Shown here: positions 8,357 to 17,512 of the stretch, in pieces | Layout: every line of letters begins with the position of its first letter | Numbering within the stretch: position 1 is the first letter of the stretch | Source: Bacteroides pyogenes | GTDB taxonomy: Bacteria > Bacteroidota > Bacteroidia > Bacteroidales > Bacteroidaceae | Assembly: GCF_014196225.1 (NCBI RefSeq) | Contig: NZ_JACIDI010000016.1 | Coordinates: forward strand, 1 to 64,000 | Length of the DNA stretch: 64,000 bases | Direction: 5' to 3' | Program-made: the position numbers and the translations under genes | Notes under the pieces: generated by a model | What the model saw: the letters and a program-made list of their open reading frames with translations, nothing else | What the model was told of the DNA's origin: nothing | The model's database searches: none

Positions 8357-9421
8357 ATGAATAAATTGCCTGAAAGAATCAGAATCAAAGACATCGCGCG
8401 TCTGGCGAACGTATCGGTAGGAACAGTAGACCGGGTTCTGCACGGACGAAGCGGCGTATCGGAGTCGAGCAGAAAACGGGTGGAAGAAATTCTGAAACAG
8501 CTGGATTATCAGCCCAACATGTATGCCAGCGCCTTGGCCTCGAACAAGAAGTACAGTTTCGTCTGCCTGCTTCCCAAGCATTTGGAAGGAGAATACTGGA
8601 CAGCTATCGAGAAAGGCATTCATGAAGCGACCGTGACTTATTCCGATTTCAACATCTCGGCACACATCCGCTACTACGACCCTTACGACTATCGCTCGTT
8701 TGTGAATGCCGGAGAAGCAATTTTGGCGGAACGCCCCGACGGAGTAATGGTGGCTCCCACCGCTCCCCGGCACACGAAAGGATTCACCGACGGACTGAAA
8801 GCGAAAGGTATACCTTATATATATATAGATTCGAATATTAAAGAAGAGCCTCCCCTTGCTTTCTTCGGACAGAACTCACGCCAAAGCGGATATTTTGCCG
8901 CCCGCATCCTGATGCTACTTGCCGGAAATGAAAAAGAAGTCGTGATTTTCAGGAAAATACACGAAGGCATTGTGGGCTCCAACCAGCAGGAGAGCAGAGA
9001 AATAGGCTTCAGGCAATACATGCGGGAGCATCATCCGCACTGCAACATATTGGAACTCGACCTGCATGCCGAGCGAAACGATGAAGACAACGCGATGCTC
9101 GACGAGTTTTTCCGTTCCCACCCGGCGGTAAAGAACGGCATTACCTTCAACTCCAAAGTTTACATCATAGGCGAATACCTGCAAAAGCGAGGGAAAGAGG
9201 GATTCAACCTCATAGGCTACGACCTGCTGGAGCGCAACGTGACCTGCCTGAAAGAAGGCAAGGTGTCTTTCCTCATCGCCCAACAACCGGAACTGCAAGG
9301 CTTCAACGGCATCAAGTCGCTTTGCGATCATCTCATCTTCAAAAAAGAGGTGACGTGCGTCAATTACATGCCTATCGACTTGTTGTCGGTGGAAACGATC
9401 GACTATTACCATAGCAAATAA
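8357..9421 (+). CDS. LacI-family transcriptional regulator
   Basis: A 354-residue DNA-binding regulator. The N-terminal LacI helix-turn-helix and hinge (about 7-62) contain IKDIARLANVSVGTVDRVL and YQPNMYASAL. A periplasmic-binding-protein-like effector domain follows (about 65-340). It is transcribed away from kdgK-eda, with two matching 17-bp operators between them, so it most likely controls kdgK-eda and itself. The effector is probably a uronate-pathway intermediate such as KDG or KDPG; that is inference. The gene ends at a bidirectional terminator facing the M60 operon. Confidence 0.9.
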   Translation: MNKLPERIRIKDIARLANVSVGTVDRVLHGRSGVSESSRKRVEEILKQLDYQPNMYASALASNKKYSFVCLLPKHLEGEYWTAIEKGIHEATVTYSDFNISAHIRYYDPYDYRSFVNAGEAILAERPDGVMVAPTAPRHTKGFTDGLKAKGIPYIYIDSNIKEEPPLAFFGQNSRQSGYFAARILMLLAGNEKEVVIFRKIHEGIVGSNQQESREIGFRQYMREHHPHCNILELDLHAERNDEDNAMLDEFFRSHPAVKNGITFNSKVYIIGEYLQKRGKEGFNLIGYDLLERNVTCLKEGKVSFLIAQQPELQGFNGIKSLCDHLIFKKEVTCVNYMPIDLLSVETIDYYHSK

Positions 9422-9495
9422 ACCCACCTCATTTCGCATCATCCAAATGAGTTTTACAGAACAACGTTCTGAGAATATTTCAATCAAACCGGATA

Positions 9496-9538
9496 ATAAT
9501 TAAAGAGGGTACCCACAACGGACACCCTCTTTAATTAT
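9496..9538. terminator. bidirectional terminator
   Basis: Perfect 15-bp arms ATAATTAAAGAGGGT (9496-9510) and ACCCTCTTTAATTAT (9524-9538) enclose a 13-base loop. The AT-rich outer arms give T-runs on both strands. It separates the converging regulator gene and M60 operon. Confidence 0.85.
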
Positions 9539-9583
9539 ACACGTTCTTATTTGAAATACCACATTGTTTACATTGTCATCACA

Positions 9584-12415
9584 TTACAATACCACTTCTA
9601 CTCGTTTACCTGTTGCCGATACGGCATACACTTTGAAGGAGCTTTGCCAAGGCGTGCGCACATCAAACGTTGCTATGGACGAAGCCTCCAACACACCGTC
9701 TGAAATACAAACCATTTTCCCCTCTTCTTCGTTTACTACCTCATAAGCCACTACATTCTTCCAGTTTGTCATAGTCAAAACCTGCCCGCTGCGAGTCGCT
9801 GTTCCGGGTATAATGTCCGCTTTGGTCTTATAAACTTCCACTGTATTGTCTGTAATATACTCCAAAGCAACGTCCGGTTCCGGGAATCCCAAATCATTCA
9901 CCCTTTTGATAATGTTGTCGACTTGAGATTGGGTAATCTTCATCCGGCCTTTTCCGTAATCATCTATTTCCACATCGACAGGCGTCAGGAAGCCCCATTT
10001 CTTGAAGAACCCGATAAGGTTTTTCTGCGCTTTCAGTGAAGCGATATAAACAAACTCAAGCTGCTGTTCTCCCGGCGTCGGCAAGTCGCTGTGTGTCCTT
10101 ACATGCTCATATACATCGGGATAGAAACCTCCCTTGTCCGATTGTTGCAGTGGAGTTCTCCCAAGCACTTTTCCGAAGTATAACTCTAACTGCCACAAAG
10201 GAACCAGTTTGCAGAACACGTCGTTGTCGCCGAATGAAGAGTAGGAAAGCTGCGGTCTCGGAGCGACGAGGCTTGTCCATGCTTTCGAATAGCGGTTGCG
10301 GATACCATTTCCCATATTCTCGGTTTGCAGGCGTGATGGGCGGTTAAATATGGTTGTTTGTATATATAAAGACATCACGTTGTTGGTCACCTCCGTCGTA
10401 CCCAACCATTTGAATCCCGGACGGGTTTGGTTGCAATGCCCCACTTCGTGAGCCGGTCCCCAAGGAGCCGCCTTAAATTTATTCACATCGCACAATTGTT
10501 GCAATGTATTATCATGATACCCGGTATGATAGTTGGTGGCGTACATATAGCTATGATACATTACGTTGAAATACATGCGGTTTCTGAAGACTTTATCGTA
10601 TCTATACAACCCCATGAATTCCATTTCAGAATTCACAAGCAAATCATAAGCGTCTATCAACGCTTTCCCGTCGGGCGTCAATGTCCGGAACCGATAAGTC
10701 GGGAAAGTAAGATGGGCGTATTTCCCTACCAGATCGAAATAAGGATCTACAGCCTTATCGAGCAATCTCTTCCAATCTGAAGGCTGATGTTTGTTCGAAT
10801 CGAAATATCCGTTGACACTTCCCGAAGCAAAGTGTATTTTGATAGGTTTCGCGTTGTCAGCTTCTTCGATCGTCGATGTATGATACATCACATAAACCAA
10901 TCCCTTGGTAGACATGCGCAATTTGTTCACTCCGGGATTCAACGCATAATATTTCCCGCCGAATCCGTCACCGTTCGGCTTGTCCAGATTCTGCACGCGC
11001 AAGCTGATTGTTTTCCCATGCGTGTCGCCTACGAAAACAATGATTGTCTCATTCTCTTTTACCGAAATTCCGGTGGGGTTATCCAACAATGAATACGCAT
11101 TCGTCTTGTGCGTGCGGGCCATTATGTCAGGATGCGGGTATGCCTTGAACTCATCTATACGGAATTCTCTGTCGTACTTTCCTTTCAGCATATAGTAAGC
11201 GATGTTTTTAAAGAAAGGATATTCGCATTTCAGAATTTCTTCTTCGGTGATGCCCGGCTTCAACTCGCTGCAAGTCTGGTCGCTGAAGAGTGTCGAATAG
11301 TCGAAGTTCTCGGAATTCTTCACATAAAACTCCATTTCGGCGCAAGACGCGAATCCTTTTCCCGTTCCGAATCCGCTCTTCACTGTAAAGCGGAAAGATT
11401 TGGCCTGAACAGATTTAGGAAACTCCATTTTGGTAGCATGGGCTACGTTTTGAAGCACTTTAGTCATGAGCGGTTTAAAGAAACTTCCATCCTCGGAATA
11501 TTCGATGTCCACTTCTTTAAACCGGCCATTGGGATTCCCATCGCTTCGCGGATGATAAAGCAGGTAGTCTACCGTTGAGAGTTCCTCAAAATTGTACACC
11601 AAACTGATAGGAAAGTAGTTTTCCGGTTTATTATCCCAATTGGAGTGATACAAAGTGGTATAATCTCCGTCAAATGATTTTTCTATATTTTGACCTTGCT
11701 GGAAAGAAGATGCCGTGCCGCTTACCACTCTTATCTTGATATCGTCTTTTATTTCATCGCCCGGTTCGGCCTCATAGTTCCCCAATCCTTTTTGAGTAAT
11801 GACAATAAGCGCTTTTTTCGGAGCTATATCATTGACGCCGGCATCCAATATTTCTGTTATCTCAATAGAGGCTTCACGCGATTGTTCATTCGTGGAAGCT
11901 CCTACTGTGTATGAGTAATCGGTGCTCACCATTTCGGGAGCGCGCGTTCTTGAAGTTGGTTTGACCCATTCGGGAACTCCTTCGATTCCCACTTTTACGT
12001 TGGCGGTTACCGTGAATTTGATATTGCCTCCCGAAGCGTTAAGCAAGAAAATCTGTTGATCGATAAGGATAGCCGGTTCATAACCCAATTGGCGGACTTT
12101 GATTGTCTTTGTCTGCTTATCGAATGTAAGCGTTATTATCGCTTCGCGAACCAGTCGATCGTTACTTTCATCAACGGAAATACGTAAAAAATTTCCGGAA
12201 GGGGTAGGATGACACCAGCTTTTATCAGCCGTTGCGCTCCAACCGGTGATATTGGTTTTTACACTCACCTCTTGAACACCGGCACCATTTTCGAAGTCTA
12301 CCACTTCTTTCCCCACAGTAATAGTCGGGGCAGACAGCCCATCGTCGCTTGAAGAGCATCCGATGTTGAGCAAACATAAAAATAAAAAGTAAAAAAATAA
12401 TATATTTCTATTCAT
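9584..12415 (-). CDS. M60-family metallopeptidase lipoprotein
   Basis: A 943-residue surface or periplasmic zinc peptidase of the M60/enhancin-like family, whose characterised gut members cleave O-glycosylated proteins such as mucins. A lipoprotein signal ends at the Cys in LLNIGCSSS (about residue 20). Two BACON domains (about 35-120 and 120-225) are followed by an F5/8-type-C carbohydrate-binding domain (about 235-370) and the M60 catalytic domain. The zinc motif is HEVGH at 656-660, with E675 in LGTTEVTNN as the likely third ligand region. The ATG at 12415 is chosen because it starts the lipoprotein signal; an in-frame start at 12469 only adds 18 non-signal residues. It is last in a SusC/SusD operon and preceded by a stem-loop at 12438-12483 that may lower its expression. 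Confidence 0.93.
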   Translation of the reverse strand: MNRNILFFYFLFLCLLNIGCSSSDDGLSAPTITVGKEVVDFENGAGVQEVSVKTNITGWSATADKSWCHPTPSGNFLRISVDESNDRLVREAIITLTFDKQTKTIKVRQLGYEPAILIDQQIFLLNASGGNIKFTVTANVKVGIEGVPEWVKPTSRTRAPEMVSTDYSYTVGASTNEQSREASIEITEILDAGVNDIAPKKALIVITQKGLGNYEAEPGDEIKDDIKIRVVSGTASSFQQGQNIEKSFDGDYTTLYHSNWDNKPENYFPISLVYNFEELSTVDYLLYHPRSDGNPNGRFKEVDIEYSEDGSFFKPLMTKVLQNVAHATKMEFPKSVQAKSFRFTVKSGFGTGKGFASCAEMEFYVKNSENFDYSTLFSDQTCSELKPGITEEEILKCEYPFFKNIAYYMLKGKYDREFRIDEFKAYPHPDIMARTHKTNAYSLLDNPTGISVKENETIIVFVGDTHGKTISLRVQNLDKPNGDGFGGKYYALNPGVNKLRMSTKGLVYVMYHTSTIEEADNAKPIKIHFASGSVNGYFDSNKHQPSDWKRLLDKAVDPYFDLVGKYAHLTFPTYRFRTLTPDGKALIDAYDLLVNSEMEFMGLYRYDKVFRNRMYFNVMYHSYMYATNYHTGYHDNTLQQLCDVNKFKAAPWGPAHEVGHCNQTRPGFKWLGTTEVTNNVMSLYIQTTIFNRPSRLQTENMGNGIRNRYSKAWTSLVAPRPQLSYSSFGDNDVFCKLVPLWQLELYFGKVLGRTPLQQSDKGGFYPDVYEHVRTHSDLPTPGEQQLEFVYIASLKAQKNLIGFFKKWGFLTPVDVEIDDYGKGRMKITQSQVDNIIKRVNDLGFPEPDVALEYITDNTVEVYKTKADIIPGTATRSGQVLTMTNWKNVVAYEVVNEEEGKMVCISDGVLEASSIATFDVRTPWQSSFKVYAVSATGKRVEVVL

Positions 12416-12437
12416 AATGCGTTGATTTATGATAAAA

Positions 12438-12483
12438 GGCGGGAACATGAGTCGGTATAATTCATTCAACTTATGCTCCCGCC
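12438..12483 (-). promoter_or_regulatory. intra-operon stem-loop before the M60 gene
   Basis: GGCGGGAACAT (12438-12448) and ATGCTCCCGCC (12473-12483) pair at 10 of 11 positions. On the minus strand the stem is followed by CCGCCTTTTATC, a short T-run. It could be a partial terminator or a processing and stability site between the lipoprotein and peptidase genes. Confidence 0.5.
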
Positions 12484-12541
12484 GGGGTTTATAGAAGCTG
12501 CTTATATATAAAGCGGCATTGTAAATTCATATCAGCCTTTG

Positions 12542-14368
12542 CTATAGTTTGTCTATAATCCAAGCTTCATCATGTATCTCGTATATATAGATTTCGGCCA
12601 TATTCCACCATTCTTTTCCGGTCCAAGTGGATGGATCAGGTCCGTTCAGCGGATCTTTAGAACGACGAGCCGTAGGCAAGAAGCGAACATAATTATAATT
12701 TTTGTCTGCTGTCACATACCCGTTGGCCGTACCCGGCTGTCCTCTTCCGGACGGAAGCGTATAGGTAATTTCGCCGATTTTGTGCCATTCGCTGTCGTTG
12801 TCACCGCCGGTGTCGCTCACCAATATATCCGTACGTTTGATATCTCCTCCACCATCACCATTATGACGTCCGACATACTCTATCGTAAACTTCTTATAAA
12901 TCGGTTGGGAGAAATTGAATTGCAAATAATGCGGCTTCTTGCCCGGAGAAGTAGGACCCCAGAAAGAGTGATAGTAAGTATTTACCTTCCTGTCTACCAA
13001 AGCAGGTATACCACCACCATCATTAGTCTGTGTCGCATTGGCCGTAATCATGGTTTGCGTAAGTGTGATTTCTTTTTTCTCACTCCATGGAAGCGAACGA
13101 CTTTTCACCGTCAACGGAGAGGCAGTCTCCAACCCTGTAGGACCGTATGTTTTCACAGTAAATTCATACTCACCTGCAAAAGCAAAAGTAGAATCAAATT
13201 TACATACTGTTACATTCTTGTCTGTCAGTTCTTTTCTTATATTCTTTCTTCTCGGTGTATCCAAATAAGTAATTACCACTTTCGAATAATTCGCTTTTTC
13301 AGGTTTATCCCACGAAAGCTTAATAAATCCTTCACCCGGTATTGCCATCAGATTAACTACATTGTTGGGAGGAACAGGAACAAATGCCTTCTGATTAATA
13401 GTCACGACAAAAGAACTCTCTTCTTCTTCGTTGTTACTCTTAATCGTTACTTTTCCGGTACGTGGTTCTTCCACTTCATTCGGTTGAACAATGAGCACCA
13501 ATTCATCATTTGATATCCCCCTTGTTTTAGGACGAATTTGAATCCATTCTTGAGCGTCTTCCGCAACAGTTACGGTATATGAGTCATCTCCTCCATTTCT
13601 GCCGAATGGAACACGGACAATATCACCGGCATCCTCTACTTCAAATTCTGTTTTTCCTTCAATAGGCACCACGATAAATCCTCTCTTATCTTGCTTGATA
13701 AGCAATTCCTTAGTTACATTGTAATTTAAGGAAGATTGGAGAATAAGCATGCAATAACGCTCTTCCAGTTCAGTGTTCTGATCAAGATTCAATGTCAGAT
13801 AAACGATTTCCGAATTGTCGGATTCTCCTCTACCGGACGGAGTGTAATGCACCCAATTACAAGTATCCGGAATAAGCACATGGTCTACAACCAGATTCGT
13901 GCGCAAAGGTATCTCCAATGTTTCGGCTGTCGGTTCCACAGTAGTGGTCATTATATTCTTGACCATTTTAAAGTTCTCATTTTCTATGATCTCCAAAGTC
14001 GACTCTTTTCCGAATTGTCTCACTTGAATATCATATTTCTGATGTCCATAAGCAATTGTTACCAACGCTTTTCTTTCTTTGTAATTGTTGTTTTCACCTG
14101 CATTGACTGTGACTAAGCCTTCCGCTTTAGACACCTCACACCAGGGAGCGTTAGACGTTGCCGTCCATTTGTCCAAAGGAATATTTGTTTGAACAGGTAT
14201 TTCTTTATTGCCTCCTTCAAGGGGTAGTAAAATAAGCCCCTGATTTTTATGAGACACTACCAAACTCGACACATGAAAATCGGTCTCATAATCCGGCGAA
14301 CATGAGAAGAATCCGCCGGCTATTCCAATCAGGCCTATCAGTGTTATAATAAATATATTCTTTTTCAT
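12542..14368 (-). CDS. BACON/FN3-like/F5-8C surface lipoprotein
   Basis: A 608-residue lipoprotein with signal ending at FFSCSPDYE (Cys about 23). Three BACON-like beta-sandwich modules (about 40-120, 140-228 and 240-328) show the NAPWCEVS and WIQIRP patterns. Next come a fibronectin-III-like module (about 335-425, LMAIPGEGFIKLSWDKP) and a C-terminal discoidin/F5-8C carbohydrate-binding domain (about 440-600). No catalytic domain is seen. By position after SusD it is a SusE/F-like surface glycan-binding protein that probably holds glycoprotein substrate near the peptidase. It is co-transcribed, 24 bases after the upstream gene. Confidence 0.85.
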   Translation of the reverse strand: MKKNIFIITLIGLIGIAGGFFSCSPDYETDFHVSSLVVSHKNQGLILLPLEGGNKEIPVQTNIPLDKWTATSNAPWCEVSKAEGLVTVNAGENNNYKERKALVTIAYGHQKYDIQVRQFGKESTLEIIENENFKMVKNIMTTTVEPTAETLEIPLRTNLVVDHVLIPDTCNWVHYTPSGRGESDNSEIVYLTLNLDQNTELEERYCMLILQSSLNYNVTKELLIKQDKRGFIVVPIEGKTEFEVEDAGDIVRVPFGRNGGDDSYTVTVAEDAQEWIQIRPKTRGISNDELVLIVQPNEVEEPRTGKVTIKSNNEEEESSFVVTINQKAFVPVPPNNVVNLMAIPGEGFIKLSWDKPEKANYSKVVITYLDTPRRKNIRKELTDKNVTVCKFDSTFAFAGEYEFTVKTYGPTGLETASPLTVKSRSLPWSEKKEITLTQTMITANATQTNDGGGIPALVDRKVNTYYHSFWGPTSPGKKPHYLQFNFSQPIYKKFTIEYVGRHNGDGGGDIKRTDILVSDTGGDNDSEWHKIGEITYTLPSGRGQPGTANGYVTADKNYNYVRFLPTARRSKDPLNGPDPSTWTGKEWWNMAEIYIYEIHDEAWIIDKL

Positions 14369-14392
14369 AACATTTCAAATATTAAAAGTTCT

Positions 14393-15442
14393 CTATAGTT
14401 GATCTGCCCGGGGGTTAAACTCATAGCGCAATTTAGCTTGCACTGTTTTCATCGGACCGGGAGCAAAAGAACCGTCGTTTTGTTTTACTTTAAGCAAACG
14501 ATATTTATAATGTACACGGAATTCTTTATAGAATTTAGAATTTCCTCCTCCTAACACCTGCATTTCATTCAACAGGAAAGTATTGTCATATTCACCCAGC
14601 GGAGTCATCATTTTTACCTCCATTTCTTCTTCCTTATAAGGTTTGATAGTAATATATCTTGCCAAAGGATTTTCCGGAAGCTGTTCTCCCACTTCGATAA
14701 TAATACTCTTCTGGTTGATTTGCCGTAAAGCCTTCTTATAATCGCCGTACTCCTCATCTCCTGCAAGGAAACGAACCGAGTTTTTCGTCAACGGAAATGC
14801 TGTCAACGAGTTTGTCGGTCTTCTCAATGTAGCGGTTCCGGTCGGGGTAGTGGCAGGGGTAATCACTTTAGCACTATTATAACTGTATGCCATCTGCCTT
14901 GCGGTCGACGCATAATCGTTCTTCCAGTGAATACGAAGCAACACATGACGCTTTTTCGGATTATACGGAGTCTCCGTATTTTTGTCAATCTCATAATTCA
15001 GCATATAAACACTGTCCGGTGATAGTTTGCTCAGGTTTTTCAAACGGAAAGGAAATAACACCTGAGATTTACCGGCAGGAATATCTTGCCTCAACTCCGG
15101 CTCTTCATAGCATTCAGCAGGCAGTCTTCGTGCATAACGTTCAGTTTCGATATCAAAATTCGATTTATTATAAGCATTAAATAAAGAATCGGAATTTATA
15201 AGAGAAACGGAATATGCTTGGTTGGAAGGCCGAGATCCGCTCAAACCGGCTACAATATTGATGATTGCGCCTTTTTCACTCGTTTCATCCGCCATATCCA
15301 CCACTTGCCTGTCAAACACTCCTTCTGTATTTTGAAGCAAGTTAATTTCCTTACGATATTGTTCCTGATCAAAATCGTAGCTGTTGCAGGCACCTAAAAC
15401 AGCACATACTGTGCATAATAATATAGAATATTTATATTTCAT
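14393..15442 (-). CDS. DUF1735/DUF4361-like lipoprotein
   Basis: A 349-residue lipoprotein (signal ending at VLGACNSYD). The N-terminal half resembles the DUF1735/BT_3987-like beta-sandwich found just after SusD in many Bacteroides loci (SNQAYSVSLINSDSLFNAYN, YARRLPAECYEEP). The C-terminal half fits DUF4361 (ALRQINQKSIIIEVGEQ). Such proteins are thought to be surface ligand-binding partners; no enzyme motif is seen. It lies 21 bases after susD on the same strand. The family assignment is from memory of patterns and is moderately certain. Confidence 0.75.
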   Translation of the reverse strand: MKYKYSILLCTVCAVLGACNSYDFDQEQYRKEINLLQNTEGVFDRQVVDMADETSEKGAIINIVAGLSGSRPSNQAYSVSLINSDSLFNAYNKSNFDIETERYARRLPAECYEEPELRQDIPAGKSQVLFPFRLKNLSKLSPDSVYMLNYEIDKNTETPYNPKKRHVLLRIHWKNDYASTARQMAYSYNSAKVITPATTPTGTATLRRPTNSLTAFPLTKNSVRFLAGDEEYGDYKKALRQINQKSIIIEVGEQLPENPLARYITIKPYKEEEMEVKMMTPLGEYDNTFLLNEMQVLGGGNSKFYKEFRVHYKYRLLKVKQNDGSFAPGPMKTVQAKLRYEFNPRADQL

Positions 15443-15463
15443 GTCTTACAATATTAAAATAAA

Positions 15464-17497
15464 TTATCTTTCCCATCCCGGATTTTGCGCCATGCGAGGC
15501 ACTTTAATCAACTCATTGTGATGCAGAGGCAGGAACACCATCCTGGGTTTAGACACACGGTCGCGAATATTTTGTTCGTTAATTTGTACGAGATTCCAAA
15601 AACCTATATTTCCATTCTGGTCGGTACGGTCTCTGTTTACATCAAGTCCTTTCCAGTTTTCCGACTGTGAATCGTCAAGGAAAGTACCCCAACGACGTGT
15701 ATCGAAGTATCGGTATCCTTCATTGAAAAGTTCCACTTGACGTTCGTTACGGATAACTTTCTCGAAAGCGTCCCTGTCGGCAAGAACAGCTTCGCTGACC
15801 GTGGGCAGACCTACGCGATAACGAATTTGACTGAAATATCTGTTCATTTCAGCAATATCTCTGGTCACTGTCACAGGTTTCAGCTCACCTGTAATGTCAT
15901 GCACCTCAACGGTCTCACTGCCTTGGATGTTGTTCATGGCCTCAATGTACTCCAAAAGGACTTCAGCATAGCGGATGATAGCGAATGGCTTCACCATCAC
16001 CGTGGTACCGTTCACCTTTGCATAAGAATCGTCCGGATGAATATATTTTACCGGCACATATCCCGTAATACAATAATCGTTCGGGTTGTTTCCGGCGCCG
16101 GCCTTACCCGCTTCCTGATCATCATTCGAATACCAGAACTGTTTGTTAATAAAAGCCTTATCCGCACTGGCGGTATTCATCTCCCAATAACGTCCCGGGA
16201 AACCGATAGAAGCATAAAAACGCGCCGAACGGTTTTCGTACATCTTCGGGACTCCAGCCATCAATTGATAAGTTCCCAATACTTTCGTAGTCGGAGTCAC
16301 TTGCGTCAAATCGGAAACATATTCTTCAGACTCATTTACCGTCTTACCGTCATTCATAAGGAAGCAATCGACTACTCTTTGCGGAACAGACATACCGCCC
16401 CATCCCTGATACTTTACAGGGAATGAATGACGCGTGTATCCTCTTACATTACCTGACGATTCTACCGCCCAAATAAACTCTTTGTTTACCTTAGGCATAC
16501 TTTCGCCCGTAAACATATCGGCATAAGAATGGAACGGATCAATATTTCCGGCACCATCGGGAAAAGTTCCTGTAGGCACACTCGGGTGTAAAGGATACGG
16601 ATTTGTTTTGTCTTTTTCTACCGTATGCAATTCATAATAGCCCATATCGATAACCTGCTTGGCTGCCGCTGCCGCAACCGCCCAGCGCTTGGGATCGTAC
16701 TCCTGATTCACATAATACACTTGATCGCTTTCTCTCAACCAATTGCCGAAACATCTTTTGGCAGAAGCTCCTCCATTAAACGTAGGTGATGCCTGGAACA
16801 AACGCAAACGCGCAATCAGTGCCAAAGCCGCTCCTTTGGTGGGGCGCTCGAAAAAGTTCAACGATTGTTGTTGAGGACCCAGCATTCCTTTCAACGACAG
16901 TGCAAACTCATTACATATATAATCGATCGATTCATCGTAAGTACTACGTTCCCTATCATAGTATTCGGCAGGTTTATCGGTAGTAATAATCTCATCACCC
17001 ACAATGAGACAAGGGCCCCAGTTCATCAGCAGGTGATAATAAGCATATCCTCGAATGAAATGCACATAAGCTTTGTATTCCCGTTTGTCTCCGTCGGTCA
17101 TATCTTGCACATTCTCCACATTGACCAACATCTTATTGCAACGAGCGATAACCCGATACATATCATCCCACAATCCCCAGTTGGGAATATAATTCTCATT
17201 AATATTTCCCACAGAGAATTGCGCTCCCCAAAACTCCGAGGTCTGCCATTTTACGGTAATCTCGTCCGATGCTGTTTGCCCGGGATTCCAAGAACTTCCC
17301 CAAATCTTTCCCGGATCGGGAAACGCTGAGGGCGTATTCCACAAATAACCTTCGGCATTGGCCTGGCTGTGAAAAATAGAGTCTTCTTTGAATGTAGCCT
17401 CAAAGTAGCGATCTACATCTAAAAAATTACACGAAGTCAGCAGCATTGAGCCGAATATCGCTACCCCGGTAATATATGTCAATATCTTCTTTTTCAT
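15464..17497 (-). CDS. SusD/RagB-family outer-membrane lipoprotein
   Basis: A 677-residue surface lipoprotein that forms the lid of a SusCD transporter and binds its glycan or glycopeptide ligand. The lipobox is LLTSCNFLD (Cys about 23). The N-terminal TPR-like helical region has the typical YRVIARCNKML and YKAYVHFIRGYAYYHLL patterns. The C-terminus contains IRNERQVELFNEGYRYFDTRRW, a hallmark of the family, and ends with a short AQNPGWER tail. It lies 15 bases after susC. At 677 residues it is longer than the usual 500-600, suggesting extra binding loops. Confidence 0.95.
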   Translation of the reverse strand: MKKKILTYITGVAIFGSMLLTSCNFLDVDRYFEATFKEDSIFHSQANAEGYLWNTPSAFPDPGKIWGSSWNPGQTASDEITVKWQTSEFWGAQFSVGNINENYIPNWGLWDDMYRVIARCNKMLVNVENVQDMTDGDKREYKAYVHFIRGYAYYHLLMNWGPCLIVGDEIITTDKPAEYYDRERSTYDESIDYICNEFALSLKGMLGPQQQSLNFFERPTKGAALALIARLRLFQASPTFNGGASAKRCFGNWLRESDQVYYVNQEYDPKRWAVAAAAAKQVIDMGYYELHTVEKDKTNPYPLHPSVPTGTFPDGAGNIDPFHSYADMFTGESMPKVNKEFIWAVESSGNVRGYTRHSFPVKYQGWGGMSVPQRVVDCFLMNDGKTVNESEEYVSDLTQVTPTTKVLGTYQLMAGVPKMYENRSARFYASIGFPGRYWEMNTASADKAFINKQFWYSNDDQEAGKAGAGNNPNDYCITGYVPVKYIHPDDSYAKVNGTTVMVKPFAIIRYAEVLLEYIEAMNNIQGSETVEVHDITGELKPVTVTRDIAEMNRYFSQIRYRVGLPTVSEAVLADRDAFEKVIRNERQVELFNEGYRYFDTRRWGTFLDDSQSENWKGLDVNRDRTDQNGNIGFWNLVQINEQNIRDRVSKPRMVFLPLHHNELIKVPRMAQNPGWER

Positions 17498-17512
17498 ATA
17501 TAAATATCTGTA

